A stretch of DNA of 64,000 nt, taken from positions 124,001-188,000 of the forward strand of contig NZ_NKCN01000001.1 in assembly GCF_002245535.1 (NCBI RefSeq). Reading direction: 5' to 3'. Below the pieces are notes generated by a model. The model saw only the letters and a list, made by a program, of their open reading frames with translations. It did no database searches and had not been told where the DNA came from. This DNA is from Mycobacterium lehmannii. Lineage in GTDB: Bacteria; Actinomycetota; Actinomycetes; Mycobacteriales; Mycobacteriaceae. Positions 46,233 through 55,125 of the stretch are shown here, piece after piece; within the stretch, counting starts at the first letter, position 1; every line of letters starts with the position of its first letter. Made by a program: the position numbers and the translations under genes.

Positions 46233-47357
46233 ATGCCCACCTCGTTGCCGCTCGTCTTCGATGCCCCGCGCCGCGCCATGCCGCCGCGGCATTTCGCCGA
46301 CCTCGACGACGCGGGTCGTGTCGCGGCCGTCGGTGAACTCGGACTGCCGGCGTTTCGGGCCAAACAGCTGGCCAACCAGTACTTCGGCAGGCTGATCGCC
46401 GACCCCCACCAGATGACCGACCTGCCCGCAGGCGTACGCGACCAGGTGGCCGGCGCACTGTTCCCCACACTGCTCGATGCGGTGCGCGAGATCGAGACCG
46501 ATGCGGGTGAGACGCGCAAGATGTTGTGGCGCGCGGTCGACGGCACCACGTTCGAGTCGGTAATGATGCGCTATCCGCAACGCAACACCGTCTGCATCTC
46601 GTCGCAGGCCGGGTGCGGGATGGCCTGCCCGTTCTGCGCGACGGGCCAGGGCGGGCTCAAGCGCAACCTGTCGACGGCCGAGATCCTTGAACAGGTACGT
46701 GCCGCTGCGGTGGAACTGCGTGACCGCGACGGTGACGGCATCGCGCCTGCGGCACGAGGCGGGCGGCTGTCCAACATCGTGTTCATGGGCATGGGGGAGC
46801 CGCTCGCGAACTACAACCGGGTGCTGGCCGCGGTGCGACGGATCGTGGCCCCCGCCCCCAACGGTTTCGGGATCTCGGCCCGGTCGGTCACGGTGTCGAC
46901 GGTCGGCTTAGCGCCCGCGATCCGCAAGCTCGCCGACGAACGGCTCGGGGTCACGCTGGCGTTGTCACTGCACGCCCCGGACGACGAACTGCGCGACACC
47001 CTCGTGCCGGTGAACAACCGGTGGAAGGTGTCGGAGGCGCTCGACGCCGCGCGCTACTACGCCGACGTGACCGGCCGGCGGGTGTCGATCGAGTACGCGC
47101 TGATCCGCGACGTGAACGACCAGCCTTGGCGCGCAGACCTTTTGGGCAAGCGGCTGCACGGCGCGCTGGGCCCGCTCGCGCACGTCAACGTCATCCCGCT
47201 GAATCCGACACCCGGCAGCGAGTGGGATGCCAGCCCCAAACCGGCCGAACGCGAGTTCGTCCGGCGTGTCCGCGAGCGCGGCGTGTCTTGCACTGTGCGC
47301 GACACGCGAGGGCGCGAAATCGCCGCGGCCTGTGGGCAGTTGGCGGCCCAAAGCTGA
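46233..47357 (+). CDS. rlmN: Dual-specificity RNA methyltransferase RlmN
   Basis: 374 residues. The radical-SAM Cys triad is CGMACPFC, preceded by [12 protein letters not shown], and [12 protein letters not shown] and [11 protein letters not shown] follow. The methyl-carrying Cys is near the C-terminus in [11 protein letters not shown]. It methylates C2 of A2503 in 23S rRNA and A37 of some tRNAs. ATG at 46233 lies 33 bp after cdsA. Corresponds to Rv2880c. Confidence 0.97.
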   Translation: MPTSLPLVFDAPRRAMPPRHFADLDDAGRVAAVGELGLPAFRAKQLANQYFGRLIADPHQMTDLPAGVRDQVAGALFPTLLDAVREIETDAGETRKMLWRAVDGTTFESVMMRYPQRNTVCISSQAGCGMACPFCATGQGGLKRNLSTAEILEQVRAAAVELRDRDGDGIAPAARGGRLSNIVFMGMGEPLANYNRVLAAVRRIVAPAPNGFGISARSVTVSTVGLAPAIRKLADERLGVTLALSLHAPDDELRDTLVPVNNRWKVSEALDAARYYADVTGRRVSIEYALIRDVNDQPWRADLLGKRLHGALGPLAHVNVIPLNPTPGSEWDASPKPAEREFVRRVRERGVSCTVRDTRGREIAAACGQLAAQS

Positions 47358-47368
47358 GTTCTTCGCCT

Positions 47369-47425
47369 CGAGACCGACGTATTGGCGGGTTTCGCTCGGA
47401 CTTTTCCGCCAAAGCGTCGGTCTCG
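47369..47425. terminator. Large two-part palindrome between convergent genes
   Basis: CGAGACCGACG (47369-47379) pairs perfectly with CGTCGGTCTCG (47415-47425); inside it TTGGCGG (47382-47388) pairs with CCGCCAA (47406-47412), with two-base bulges TA and AG and a 17-base loop. Eighteen base pairs in all. It lies between the rlmN stop and the convergent SnoaL-like gene stop, as expected for a bidirectional terminator; the size also fits a small palindromic repeat element. Confidence 0.65.
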
Positions 47426-47428
47426 GCG

Positions 47429-47866
47429 TCACTGAGCGGGGTGATTGGTGAACCAGACGTTCTCCTCGACCAGCCGACGGCTGCGCCAGCCGTCCGGCGT
47501 CCGCACGAGTTCGTGGTGGTAAAGCCCGCCGCAGAAGCTGGGCTCGGTCATACCGGTCAGTTGCATCGGGTTGTAGAACATCGCCCGCACCCGCGCGGTG
47601 TCGCCGTAGGGCCCCGTGTCGACGTCGGCCTCGATGTTGGTGATGTGGTGCAGGCTCCAGGCGACTGCCCCGAAGTTCGCTGCGAACCAGTCCACCACCT
47701 CGTCGCGGCTCCCGGCGACTGCGCCGATCGACGACGGATAGTCGATGTGCGCGTCGTCGGTGAACACCGAGCGGTACAGCTCCCAGTCCTTGGTGTCGAC
47801 CGCCCGGGCGTAGCGGTACAGCAGCGCGGCGATCTCGGCCGTATCGCCCTCGGACGCCTGCGTCAT
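47429..47866 (-). CDS. SnoaL-like / NTF2-fold protein
   Basis: 145 residues with IAALLYRYARAVDTKDWELYRSVFTDDAHIDY at the N-terminus, a typical SnoaL_4 start, and a C-terminal strand pair with DGWRSRRLVEENVWFTN. Possible isomerase, dehydratase or cyclase role; no specific reaction is visible. ATG at 47866 overlaps the aldehyde dehydrogenase stop by 4 nt, so it is the last gene of that leftward operon. It is only distantly like the SnoaL-type protein at 1456. Confidence 0.83.
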   Translation of the reverse strand: MTQASEGDTAEIAALLYRYARAVDTKDWELYRSVFTDDAHIDYPSSIGAVAGSRDEVVDWFAANFGAVAWSLHHITNIEADVDTGPYGDTARVRAMFYNPMQLTGMTEPSFCGGLYHHELVRTPDGWRSRRLVEENVWFTNHPAQ

Positions 47867-49359
47867 GGCGCCGCGGTGTCGGGCATGCCGATCGTCTTGG
47901 CTTCCAGGTATTCCTTGTAGCCCTCTTCGCCGTTGCGGTAACCCAGCCCGGACTGTTTGGTGCCGCCGAACGGGCTGTTGATGCCGAAGTGGCTCTTGCT
48001 GTTGATCGTCACGTTGCCGGTGCGCATGCGGCAGGCCACCGCGAACGCGCGATCGAGGTCGGCGCCGGACACCTCACCGGAGAGCCCGTAGATCGTGTTG
48101 TTGGCGATCGCGACCGCCTCGTCGTCGGTGTCGTACGGGGTGACCGTCAGCACGGGACCGAAGATCTCCTCTTGGGCCACTTGCGAATTCGGGTCAACAT
48201 CGGCCAGCAGGGTGGGCTGGGTGTAGTAGCCGGTCGGCAGGTTCTCCGGGATGCCGCCGCCGGTGACCAGCCGCGCACCGGAGTCGATACCGCTCTTGAT
48301 GAGGCCGAGCACCTTCTGGCGCTGGGTCTCGCTGATCTGCGGGCCCTGCATGTTGCCCGGCGTCCACGGGTCGCCGACCGGGAAGCCCTCCATCATCGTC
48401 TTGAGAATCTCGATGCCTTCGTCGTAGCGACTGCGCGGCAACAGGATCCGGCTCGGCAGGATGCAGGACTGCCCGCTCATCACGCACGCCATCATCGCCG
48501 CCATCGACAACGCCGAGTTGAAGTCGGCGTCGTCGAGCACGATGTGGGCCGACTTGCCACCCAACTCGAGCAGCGTCTTCTTCACCGTCGGCGCCCCTGC
48601 GGCCAGGATCGCCCGCCCGGTGGCCGTCGACCCGGTGAACGTGATCATGTCGACCCTCGGGTCGGCGGACAGCGCGGCGCCGACCTCGTTGGCGTTGGAC
48701 ACCACCACGTTGAACACCCCGGCCGGGATGTCGGTTTCCTCGGCGACAATGCGGCCGTACTCGCTGCCCGACCACGGTGTGAGCTGCGCGGGTTTGAGGA
48801 CGACGGTGTTACCGGCCATCAGCGCGGGTACGGTCTCGGCGACGTTGAGGTAGAACGGCACGTTCCACGGGGTGATCGCGCCGACCACACCGACCGGCTC
48901 GTAGTGGATCTTTCGGCGGGCCGGGCCCAACGGTGTCTCGTGCACACCGTTGTCGACCAGGTAGTCGAAGTTCTTGCCGTGCTCGGCCCAGTGCTTGACT
49001 TCGTCGATCGGGCTCTCGATCTGGCTGCCGCTCACCGACACCGGGCAGCCGACCTCGGTGATCAGGATCCGGCGCAGCCGTTCCTTGTTGCGTTCGAAGG
49101 CCTCGTGCAACTGCGTCAGGCAGTGGTACCGGAAGTCCAGGTCGCGCGACCAGTCGGTTTCGTCGAAGGCGCGCCGCGCCGCGCCGACCGCGCGGGCCAT
49201 GTCCTCGACGGTGCCGTCGGTCGCCCGGCCTGCGACCTGTTCACTGGCGGGGTGGATGACATCGAACGTCGCGCCACTGGCCGTGGTCAGCATCTCGCCG
49301 TCGATCAACATCCGCTCGTCGCCGGCCAGCACGCCGGTGTCAGTCTCAACCTGGGTCAT
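47863..49359 (-). CDS. NAD(P)+-dependent aldehyde dehydrogenase
   Basis: 498 residues. Catalytic Asn is in PWNVPFYL, Glu265 in LELGGKS and nucleophile Cys299 in GQSCILPSR. It should oxidise an aldehyde of the second cluster to an acid. The ATG at 49359 lies 9 bp from a TTTACA-N14-TGTCAG site, indicating control by the local TetR pair. A TetR gene lies immediately upstream in the same direction. Confidence 0.94.
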   Translation of the reverse strand: MTQVETDTGVLAGDERMLIDGEMLTTASGATFDVIHPASEQVAGRATDGTVEDMARAVGAARRAFDETDWSRDLDFRYHCLTQLHEAFERNKERLRRILITEVGCPVSVSGSQIESPIDEVKHWAEHGKNFDYLVDNGVHETPLGPARRKIHYEPVGVVGAITPWNVPFYLNVAETVPALMAGNTVVLKPAQLTPWSGSEYGRIVAEETDIPAGVFNVVVSNANEVGAALSADPRVDMITFTGSTATGRAILAAGAPTVKKTLLELGGKSAHIVLDDADFNSALSMAAMMACVMSGQSCILPSRILLPRSRYDEGIEILKTMMEGFPVGDPWTPGNMQGPQISETQRQKVLGLIKSGIDSGARLVTGGGIPENLPTGYYTQPTLLADVDPNSQVAQEEIFGPVLTVTPYDTDDEAVAIANNTIYGLSGEVSGADLDRAFAVACRMRTGNVTINSKSHFGINSPFGGTKQSGLGYRNGEEGYKEYLEAKTIGMPDTAAP

Positions 49360-49368
49360 GCGGACAGC

Positions 49369-49394
49369 TTTACAAATTTTTGCGCGAGTGTCAG
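49369..49394. promoter_or_regulatory. TTTACA-N14-TGTCAG operator-like site 1
   Basis: TTTACA (49369-49374), 14 bases, TGTCAG (49389-49394). It lies 9 bp upstream of the aldehyde dehydrogenase ATG and 21 bp after the stop of the upstream TetR gene. Same geometry as sites at 51095, 52818 and 56768. Confidence 0.6.
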
Positions 49395-49415
49395 CTTTTC
49401 GCGGGAGCCGGACGG

Positions 49416-49961
49416 CTAACCCTGTGGCTTGATCCCGGTGGCGTGCCGCAGTTGTGCCAGGAACTGGTCGTCGTCGTCACTGCGGACGATGTAGTGCGAG
49501 ATCGCCACGCGAATTGCGGTGGCCGCCTTGACCGCTGCGTTCGGGCCGCTCAGCAGTTTCTGCAGACGCGCGCGCATGACCGGGATGATCTTCGTGAGCT
49601 GCGAGATCACGACCTCTGGTTCGATGTCGACAAGCCGCACACCCGAGTACGAGTGCTGGTACTCGACGATGAACCGCAACGCGGCGTCGAGCTTCTCGGT
49701 ACCCCGCAACCCGGCCGTCGCCGTGCTGATGCCGTTGTCGAACAGGTCGCGCTCGAAGACGCCGAACGCGTCGAGCAGTTCACCTTTGGAGGCGAACCAG
49801 CGGTAGAGCGTCGGACGGGACACGCCGGCCTGCAGCGCAACCTCCGAGAGGCTCAGCTTGGTCTGCCCGCTTCGGGCCAGAACCTCCGAGGTCGCGACGA
49901 GAATCCGGTGCCGCGTCGAAATGTCCTCGGGTCCGAGTGCGTCGCGCAGCGCTTCGTTCAC
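49416..49961 (-). CDS. TetR-family regulator (paralogue 1)
   Basis: 181 residues. The HTH is KLSLSEVALQAGVSRPTLYRWFASKGELLDAF, identical in its reading helix (VSRPTLYRWFASK) to the regulator at 52278; the C-terminal parts are also alike (ISHYIVRSDDDDQFLAQLRHA). So the two are paralogues likely to read the same operator. GTG at 49961. It lies between the phosphotransferase and aldehyde dehydrogenase genes, all leftward. Confidence 0.88.
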   Translation of the reverse strand: MNEALRDALGPEDISTRHRILVATSEVLARSGQTKLSLSEVALQAGVSRPTLYRWFASKGELLDAFGVFERDLFDNGISTATAGLRGTEKLDAALRFIVEYQHSYSGVRLVDIEPEVVISQLTKIIPVMRARLQKLLSGPNAAVKAATAIRVAISHYIVRSDDDDQFLAQLRHATGIKPQG

Positions 49962-49982
49962 GGGGCAAGCGTAGAACGTTCT

Positions 49983-51089
49983 TCACATCGACTTCTGGAG
50001 TACGGCGACAGTGTCGAGATCTTGTAGCGCCGCGACGCCGCGGCGCAGGCCCTCCAACGCTATGCCCTCGTCCTGCATGCCACCCATCCCGGCGGTGATC
50101 AACGCGGCGACGTAGGCATACAGGGCGCCCTGGCGATACCGGTCCCACAGCTCGCCGCGGTCCAACTCCGGTCCGCCGCATGCGGTGAGCGCGTGACGGT
50201 AGACGTCGAGCAGCTCGCGTTGGTGGGCCTGGCGATCGGCGGGCGTCATGCTGGTGACCAGCGTGTACGCCAGCTCGCGGTTGGGATGCCCACGCCGGAC
50301 GGCTTGCCAGTCCAACAGCCCCGCCTCGCCGTTGCGGAAGTACACGTTGCCCGGATGCGCGTCGCCATGCGTCACGGTGTGGGGCGGCTCGTCGATGAGC
50401 CGGGCCACGGCACGGTAATTCTCGTCGATGAAGCGGCCGGCGCCGACCGCGATATCGGTGCGCTCGGCGATGCGGCGCGCCGACGTCTTCAGCAGCGGTC
50501 CGGTGAGCAAGGACGCGGTATCGCCTGATGCGGTGTAGAGCCAGTCGGGCACCTGGTTCCAGAAGGTCGCGTGCAGCCTGGCCAGCAGCTCGACGATCTT
50601 GGCGGCCCGGTCGGCGCTGATCGGATGCAAGGTGTCGGGAAAGTCGCATTCGTCGGCCGGCAGATCCTCCAGCACGAGGACATAGCGACCCGTCACCGAG
50701 TCAAACGCCGAGCCGTGACACGTCGGGAGGCCGGTGAGCCGCGGGGACAGTTCGCGGTAGAAGCGGGTTTCGGTCGCGCCCAGCCGCCCCATCTCGCCCA
50801 TCAGGCGGGTGGCGACGGTCTCGGCGGCCAGCTTGACGAACACGGTCGGCGGGACGTCGTCGCCGATCAGCCCGAGCCGGACGCGCGACGAGGTGCCGGA
50901 GTCCCCGCCCAGCACCGACACCGCGGCCACGGGACGGCCGATGATCCGCGACATGGCGGGTGCGTCCAGTTCGGACACGGACCGCGGAAGTGGGCGCAGA
51001 CGGCCGAACACGGCGTCGGTGGCGATACGTTGTACCCCGCGGCCCAAATGTGCGGCCAGGCCGAGCACCGGCGCAGCGTGCTTCACCAC
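49983..51089 (-). CDS. Aminoglycoside-phosphotransferase-fold (APH) kinase-like protein
   Basis: 368 residues with a protein-kinase-like fold: VFVKLAAE (ATP Lys), VLVLEDLP hinge, THGDAHPGNVYF (catalytic loop with Asp and Asn) and LLDWQ (metal Asp). In catabolic clusters of mycobacteria such proteins phosphorylate small alcohols or act as EcdO/ACAD10-type kinases; antibiotic resistance is not implied. The start is GTG at 51089, with a perfect-dyad operator 5 bp upstream. Confidence 0.87.
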   Translation of the reverse strand: MVKHAAPVLGLAAHLGRGVQRIATDAVFGRLRPLPRSVSELDAPAMSRIIGRPVAAVSVLGGDSGTSSRVRLGLIGDDVPPTVFVKLAAETVATRLMGEMGRLGATETRFYRELSPRLTGLPTCHGSAFDSVTGRYVLVLEDLPADECDFPDTLHPISADRAAKIVELLARLHATFWNQVPDWLYTASGDTASLLTGPLLKTSARRIAERTDIAVGAGRFIDENYRAVARLIDEPPHTVTHGDAHPGNVYFRNGEAGLLDWQAVRRGHPNRELAYTLVTSMTPADRQAHQRELLDVYRHALTACGGPELDRGELWDRYRQGALYAYVAALITAGMGGMQDEGIALEGLRRGVAALQDLDTVAVLQKSM

Positions 51090-51094
51090 GCCAG

Positions 51095-51120
51095 TTTACA
51101 AATTCGGGAATACATGTAAA
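51095..51120. promoter_or_regulatory. TTTACA-N14-TGTAAA operator-like site 2 (perfect dyad)
   Basis: TTTACA (51095-51100) and TGTAAA (51115-51120) form a perfect 6-bp inverted repeat with a 14-base centre. It sits in the 41-bp divergent gap between the phosphotransferase gene (start 51089) and the broken CoA-transferase gene (start 51131), so one site serves both. Confidence 0.65.
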
Positions 51121-51130
51121 GAAGGTGTCG

Positions 51131-52297
51131 ATGGCGGGTCCGCTCGAGGGAGTACGAGTGGTCGAACTCGGCGTATGGGTGGCCGGACCGGCGGCTGCCG
51201 GGATACTCGCCGACTGGGGCGCCGACGTCGTCAAGATCGAACCGCCGACCGGCGACCCGGCGCGGTTGTTCGGCAAGATGCTCGGTGTCGACGGCGACGT
51301 GAGCCCACCGTTCGAGATGGACAACCGCGGTAAGCGCAGCATCGTGCTCGACATGACGACCACCAAAGGCCGCGCCATGGCCCGCGAATTGATCGAGGGC
51401 GCAGACGTTTTCGTCACCAACGTCCGGCCCGGCGCGCTGGCGCGCATGGGACTGGACTTCGCAGCTCTCGCCACGCACAACCCGCAACTGGTGTAGGGGT
51501 TGGTCACCGGCTATGGCGAGAACGGGCCGGACGCGGACCGGGCGGCCTACGACGTCGCCGCGTTCTGGGCGCGAGCGGGGCTGGCCCACCTGCTGACCCG
51601 TCCCGGCCAGACCCCGCCGTTCCAACGCGGCGGCATGGGCGACCACGCGGCGGGGATGACGCTGGCCGCCGCGGTCTGCGCCGCGTTGGTGGCGCGGGGC
51701 CGCACCGGGAAGGGGCAGTTGGTCAGCACCTCGCTGTACCGCCAGGGGGTCTATACGGTGAGCTTCGACCTCAATACCTTTCTGCTGACCGGGAATTCGA
51801 TTGTGATCGGACAGCGGGAGACGATGGGCAACCCCTGCATGAACAACTACGCGGCCGGTGACGGGCGCCGCTTCTGGATCGTCGGCCTGGAAGCCGGGCG
51901 GCACTGGCCGCCGTTGTGTCGCGCGGTCAAGCGTCCTGAGTGGCTGACCGATCCCCGGTTCGACACCCCGCGGGCGCGCGCCGTCAACGCGGTCGAACTC
52001 GTCGCCGAACTCGACGAGATCTTCGCCTCGAAAACCCTCGCCGAGTGGGCGGAGGTCTTCGCCACCGAACCGGACTTCTTCTGGTCGCCGATCAACTCGC
52101 TGGAAGACATCGTGGCCGACGAGCAGTTCCACGCCGCCGGCGGCATCGTCTACGTGCCCGACGGCGAAGGCGCGGCGCCGATGGTCGCCTCACCGGCCGA
52201 CTTCTCGGGCACGCCGTGGGAACCCCGTTGGGCCGCACCGCGCTTGGGGCAGCACACCGACGAGATCACGGCCGAGCTCAAGACGTCGGGTGCTTGA
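51131..52297 (+). pseudogene. CaiB/BaiF CoA-transferase interrupted by an amber codon
   Basis: A 388-codon CoA-transferase frame with TAG at codon 122 (51494-51496). Both sides are otherwise intact and in frame: LEGVRVVELGVWVAGPAAAGILADWGADVV before, and GLVTGYGENGP, then MGDHAAGMTL with the catalytic Asp, after it. The usual family text at the break is LVYG, so one base change of a Tyr codon (TAC or TAT) to TAG explains it. A TTG or internal start near 51500 could yield a C-terminal fragment lacking the CoA-binding half. It may be a true nonsense mutation, a sequencing error or a natural inactive allele. Confidence 0.85.
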
Positions 52298-52814
52298 CCC
52301 GCACCGCGTGGCGTAGCTGCGCGAGGAAGTCGGCGTCGTCGTCGCTGCGCACCAGATAGTGCGACACCGCGACCCGCACCGCGGTCGCCACGGCAAGACC
52401 GGGATCGGGACCGGTGGCCAGCCGTTCCAGGCGCTGGCGCATCAACGGAATCACCCGGGAGAGCCGTTTGATCACCTGCTCCGGTTCGATGTCGATCATC
52501 CGCAGACCCGGATAGGACTGCTGGTAGTCGACGATCACCCGCAACGCCGCGTCGAGCCGCTCGCTCGGAGGCAGGCCCGCTGTCGCCTCGGCCACCGCAC
52601 GTTCGTAGTACTGGCGCTCCCACACCACGAACGCGTCGAGCAGGTCACGCTTGGAGGCGAACCAACGGTAGAGGGTGGGCCGGGAGACCTGCGCCTGCAG
52701 TGCGACCTCGGAGAGGCTGAGCTTGGTCATGCCGTGGCGGCCGAGTACTTCTGCGGTCGCTGCGAGGATGCGTTCGCGCGTCGAGGAGTCTGCGTCGGCT
52801 ACCGGCACCGTCAT
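52278..52814 (-). CDS. TetR-family regulator (paralogue 2)
   Basis: 178 residues. The HTH is KLSLSEVALQAQVSRPTLYRWFASKRDLLDAF, with the reading helix identical to that of the regulator at 49416, and VSHYLVRSDDDADFLAQLRHA near the end. I chose ATG at 52814; a frame opening at 52859 would read through the operator. It is divergent from a P450 gene, with site 3 between them, and overlaps the 3' end of the CoA-transferase gene by 20 bp. Confidence 0.88.
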   Translation of the reverse strand: MTVPVADADSSTRERILAATAEVLGRHGMTKLSLSEVALQAQVSRPTLYRWFASKRDLLDAFVVWERQYYERAVAEATAGLPPSERLDAALRVIVDYQQSYPGLRMIDIEPEQVIKRLSRVIPLMRQRLERLATGPDPGLAVATAVRVAVSHYLVRSDDDADFLAQLRHAVRVKHPTS

Positions 52815-52817
52815 AGC

Positions 52818-52843
52818 TTTACAAACTTTTGACGAAGTGTCAC
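52818..52843. promoter_or_regulatory. TTTACA-N14-TGTCAC operator-like site 3
   Basis: TTTACA (52818-52823), 14 bases, TGTCAC (52838-52843), in the 38-bp divergent gap between TetR paralogue 2 (start 52814) and the P450 gene (start 52853). It would allow autoregulation and control of the P450. Confidence 0.62.
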
Positions 52844-52852
52844 GCTGAATCG

Positions 52853-54094
52853 GTGACATCAGCCCGCGAATACAGCGCTGTCGACATCACGTCGGAAGAG
52901 TTCTGGAGTCGGCCCTTCGCCGTGCGTGACGAGACGTTCGCACGGCTGCGAGCCGCCGACGGGTTGTCCTGGCATCCTCCGCTGCCCTCCATGTTCGGAA
53001 TCGAGGAGCCCGGCTTCTGGGCACTGACGCGGCGCGCCGACATCGCCTACGTCAGCCAGCATCCCGAGCTGTTCACCTCGGCTCAGGGCGTTGCGCTGAA
53101 CCCGATGCCCGCCGAGATCCAGCGGTTCGCCTCGTTCTTCTTGACCATGGACCCGCCGCAGCACACCGTGTACCGCCGGCTGATCAGCTCGGCGTTCACG
53201 CCCCGCAACGTGCGGCTGATCGAGGAACAGATCCACAAGAACGCGGTCACCATCGTCGAAAACCTCGTCGGCGCAGGCGAAGTCGACTTCGTGTCGACAT
53301 GCTCGGCCCAACTGCCGATGCTGACGATCATGGACATGCTCGGCGTGCCCAGCGCCGACCAGCCCGCCGTGGCCTATGCCGCGGAGAAGTTGTTCGGCAT
53401 GAGCGACGAGGAGTACGTCACCGAGGATGAGCGCGCCGCCGACCCGGTCGCACAGATCGCGCTGTTGTCGAACACCGGCGTCGAGCTGGCCAAGTTCCGG
53501 CGCACCCACCCCGGCGACGACCTGATGACCAGCATCGTGAACGCCGAGGTCGACGGCCACCGGCTGACCGACGAGGAGATCGGGGCCTTCCTGATCCTGC
53601 TCGCCTCGGCCGGGAACGACACCACCAAGCAGGCCACGACGCACGCGATGATGGCGCTGGTCGACAACCCGGACCAGCGCGACTGGTTGATGGCGGACTT
53701 CGACGGCCGGATCGGTTTGGCCGTCGAAGAATTCGTTCGCTGGTCCTCGCCGGTCCTGCAGTTCGCGCGCTTTGTCACCGAGGACACCGAGATCAACGGC
53801 CAGCCGGTCAGCGAGGGCGATAAGGTCGCGCTGTTCTACTGCTCAGCCAACCGCGACGAGGCCGCGTTCACCGACCCCGCCGCATTCGACCTGTCCCGGT
53901 CCCCCAACCCGCACCTCGGGTTCGGCGGCGGAGGCCCGCATTTCTGCCTGGGAAGCCAGCTGGCCAAAGCCGAGCTGCGAAACCTGTTCCGAGAGTTGCT
54001 GACTCGGTTGACGACGATCGAGTTCGGCGAACCCGACCTGCTGTACAGCAGCTTCGTGCACGGCGTCAAACGGCTGCCCGCCGTCGTTCGCTAG
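52853..54094 (+). CDS. Cytochrome P450
   Basis: 413 residues. The I-helix has AGNDTT (Asp256), ExxR is EEFVRW, and Cys365 is the heme ligand in FGGGGPHFCLG. The motif HPELFTSAQGVALNP and MDPPQHTVYRRL resemble the mycobacterial CYP125/CYP142/CYP124 type of lipid or steroid side-chain hydroxylases, but that is only a guess. GTG at 52853. A ferredoxin gene follows after 2 bp, a likely redox partner. Confidence 0.93.
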   Translation: MTSAREYSAVDITSEEFWSRPFAVRDETFARLRAADGLSWHPPLPSMFGIEEPGFWALTRRADIAYVSQHPELFTSAQGVALNPMPAEIQRFASFFLTMDPPQHTVYRRLISSAFTPRNVRLIEEQIHKNAVTIVENLVGAGEVDFVSTCSAQLPMLTIMDMLGVPSADQPAVAYAAEKLFGMSDEEYVTEDERAADPVAQIALLSNTGVELAKFRRTHPGDDLMTSIVNAEVDGHRLTDEEIGAFLILLASAGNDTTKQATTHAMMALVDNPDQRDWLMADFDGRIGLAVEEFVRWSSPVLQFARFVTEDTEINGQPVSEGDKVALFYCSANRDEAAFTDPAAFDLSRSPNPHLGFGGGGPHFCLGSQLAKAELRNLFRELLTRLTTIEFGEPDLLYSSFVHGVKRLPAVVR

Positions 54095-54096
54095 GA

Positions 54097-54294
54097 GTGA
54101 GCATGCGCGTCGAAGTCGATCTGGGCCGGTGCACCGGACACGGGATCTGCGAGTCAATCGCCGAGGAGGTGTTCGAGGTGCGTGACGACGGCATCGTGCT
54201 AATCCACGAGCCCGAACGTCCGGAGTCCGACAGGGACCGGATGCAGCAGGCTGTGACGCAGTGCCCGGCCGCGGCGTTGCGCTTGCTCGACTAG
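54097..54294 (+). CDS. P450-type ferredoxin, single 3Fe-4S cluster
   Basis: 65 residues (GTG at 54097; ATG at 54103 is possible). The cluster motif is C-x2-H-x2-C...CP: Cys12, His15, Cys18 and Cys56-Pro. His in place of the second Cys is characteristic of mycobacterial ferredoxins that serve P450s. It should deliver electrons to the P450 encoded 2 bp upstream and perhaps to the P450 at 57530. Confidence 0.95.
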   Translation: MSMRVEVDLGRCTGHGICESIAEEVFEVRDDGIVLIHEPERPESDRDRMQQAVTQCPAAALRLLD

Positions 54295-54363
54295 CTCAAC
54301 CGGCTCGACCGGCTGGGCGAGCTTGGCCTCCGATTCGCCTCCCGCGGAGTTATCGTTTCGGCA

Positions 54364-55125
54364 ATGAGGTCGAGATTGCTTGCGGTGTGCCTGGTCGCGA
54401 TCGGCGTGACCGGCTGCGGCGCGATCAGGGGATCGGTCGACCTCGTCGCCGAGGAGCCCACTCCGATCGCGATCACCACACTCGCCGCACCCGATGCCAC
54501 GTTGGCCGACAGCGCCGTCGTCGCAGAGGCTGCGCGCAGCGTCGTGAAGATCCACACCGAGGCCCTGCAGTGCGCGAGGACGGTGGACGGCAGCGGAGTC
54601 GTCGTCGCACCGAACCGGGTGATGTCGGCCGCACACACCGTGGCGGGCGCGGACGTCGTCAGAGTCTGGGCGGGCGACCGGGAGATACCGGCCACCGTCG
54701 TTGTTTTCGACCCGGCGATGGACGTCGCCGTGCTCGATGTGCCCGACCTGCAGGCCCCAACGCTGTCGATGGACCAGCACACCGCCCTCACCGGCACCGA
54801 TGCCGTGGTGCTCGGATATCCCGGCGGAGGGCCGTTCGTGGCCACCCCCGCGCGGATCCGCAGGGTCATGGAGCTTCTCGTGCCGGACATCTACCGCACC
54901 ACGACGGTGAATCGCGAGGTCTACGTCATTCGGGGCCCGATCCGGCGCGGCGGTTCGGGCGGGCCACTCATCGACCTGAACGGCCACGTGCTGGGCATCA
55001 GCTTCGGGGCGGCCATTGACGACCCCGAGACCGGATTCGTGCTGACCGCCAAGCAGGTCTCAGCGATGATGTCGGACGGATTACGCGCCGACAGGCCCGT
55101 CGCGACCGGCGCCTGCACGCCCTGA
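54364..55125 (+). CDS. Secreted trypsin-like serine protease lipoprotein
   Basis: 253 residues. The signal sequence ends in GVTGC, a good lipobox with Cys18. The chymotrypsin-fold triad is His in SAAHTV, Asp in DPAMDVAVLDV and Ser in GGSGGPLID. The arrangement resembles the periplasmic protease domain of mycobacterial MarP/PepD-type proteins without the membrane domain. ATG at 54364. Its role in a catabolic cluster is unclear; it may be an unrelated insertion. Confidence 0.88.
   Translation: MRSRLLAVCLVAIGVTGCGAIRGSVDLVAEEPTPIAITTLAAPDATLADSAVVAEAARSVVKIHTEALQCARTVDGSGVVVAPNRVMSAAHTVAGADVVRVWAGDREIPATVVVFDPAMDVAVLDVPDLQAPTLSMDQHTALTGTDAVVLGYPGGGPFVATPARIRRVMELLVPDIYRTTTVNREVYVIRGPIRRGGSGGPLIDLNGHVLGISFGAAIDDPETGFVLTAKQVSAMMSDGLRADRPVATGACTP

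Noticed and set aside
45318..46580. A 420-codon open frame on the minus strand opposite cdsA and rlmN
   Set aside because: It is an antisense shadow of two well-supported genes with Arg/His-rich composition and no motif.
49983..51089. Aminoglycoside resistance gene
   Set aside because: The kinase-like fold is shared by many small-molecule kinases; the setting is catabolic and no resistance-specific feature is visible.
51494..51496. Amber codon as programmed readthrough or pyrrolysine
   Set aside because: No pyrrolysine genes or readthrough context are seen, and the expected residue is Tyr, one base away from TAG; a simple mutation or error is enough.
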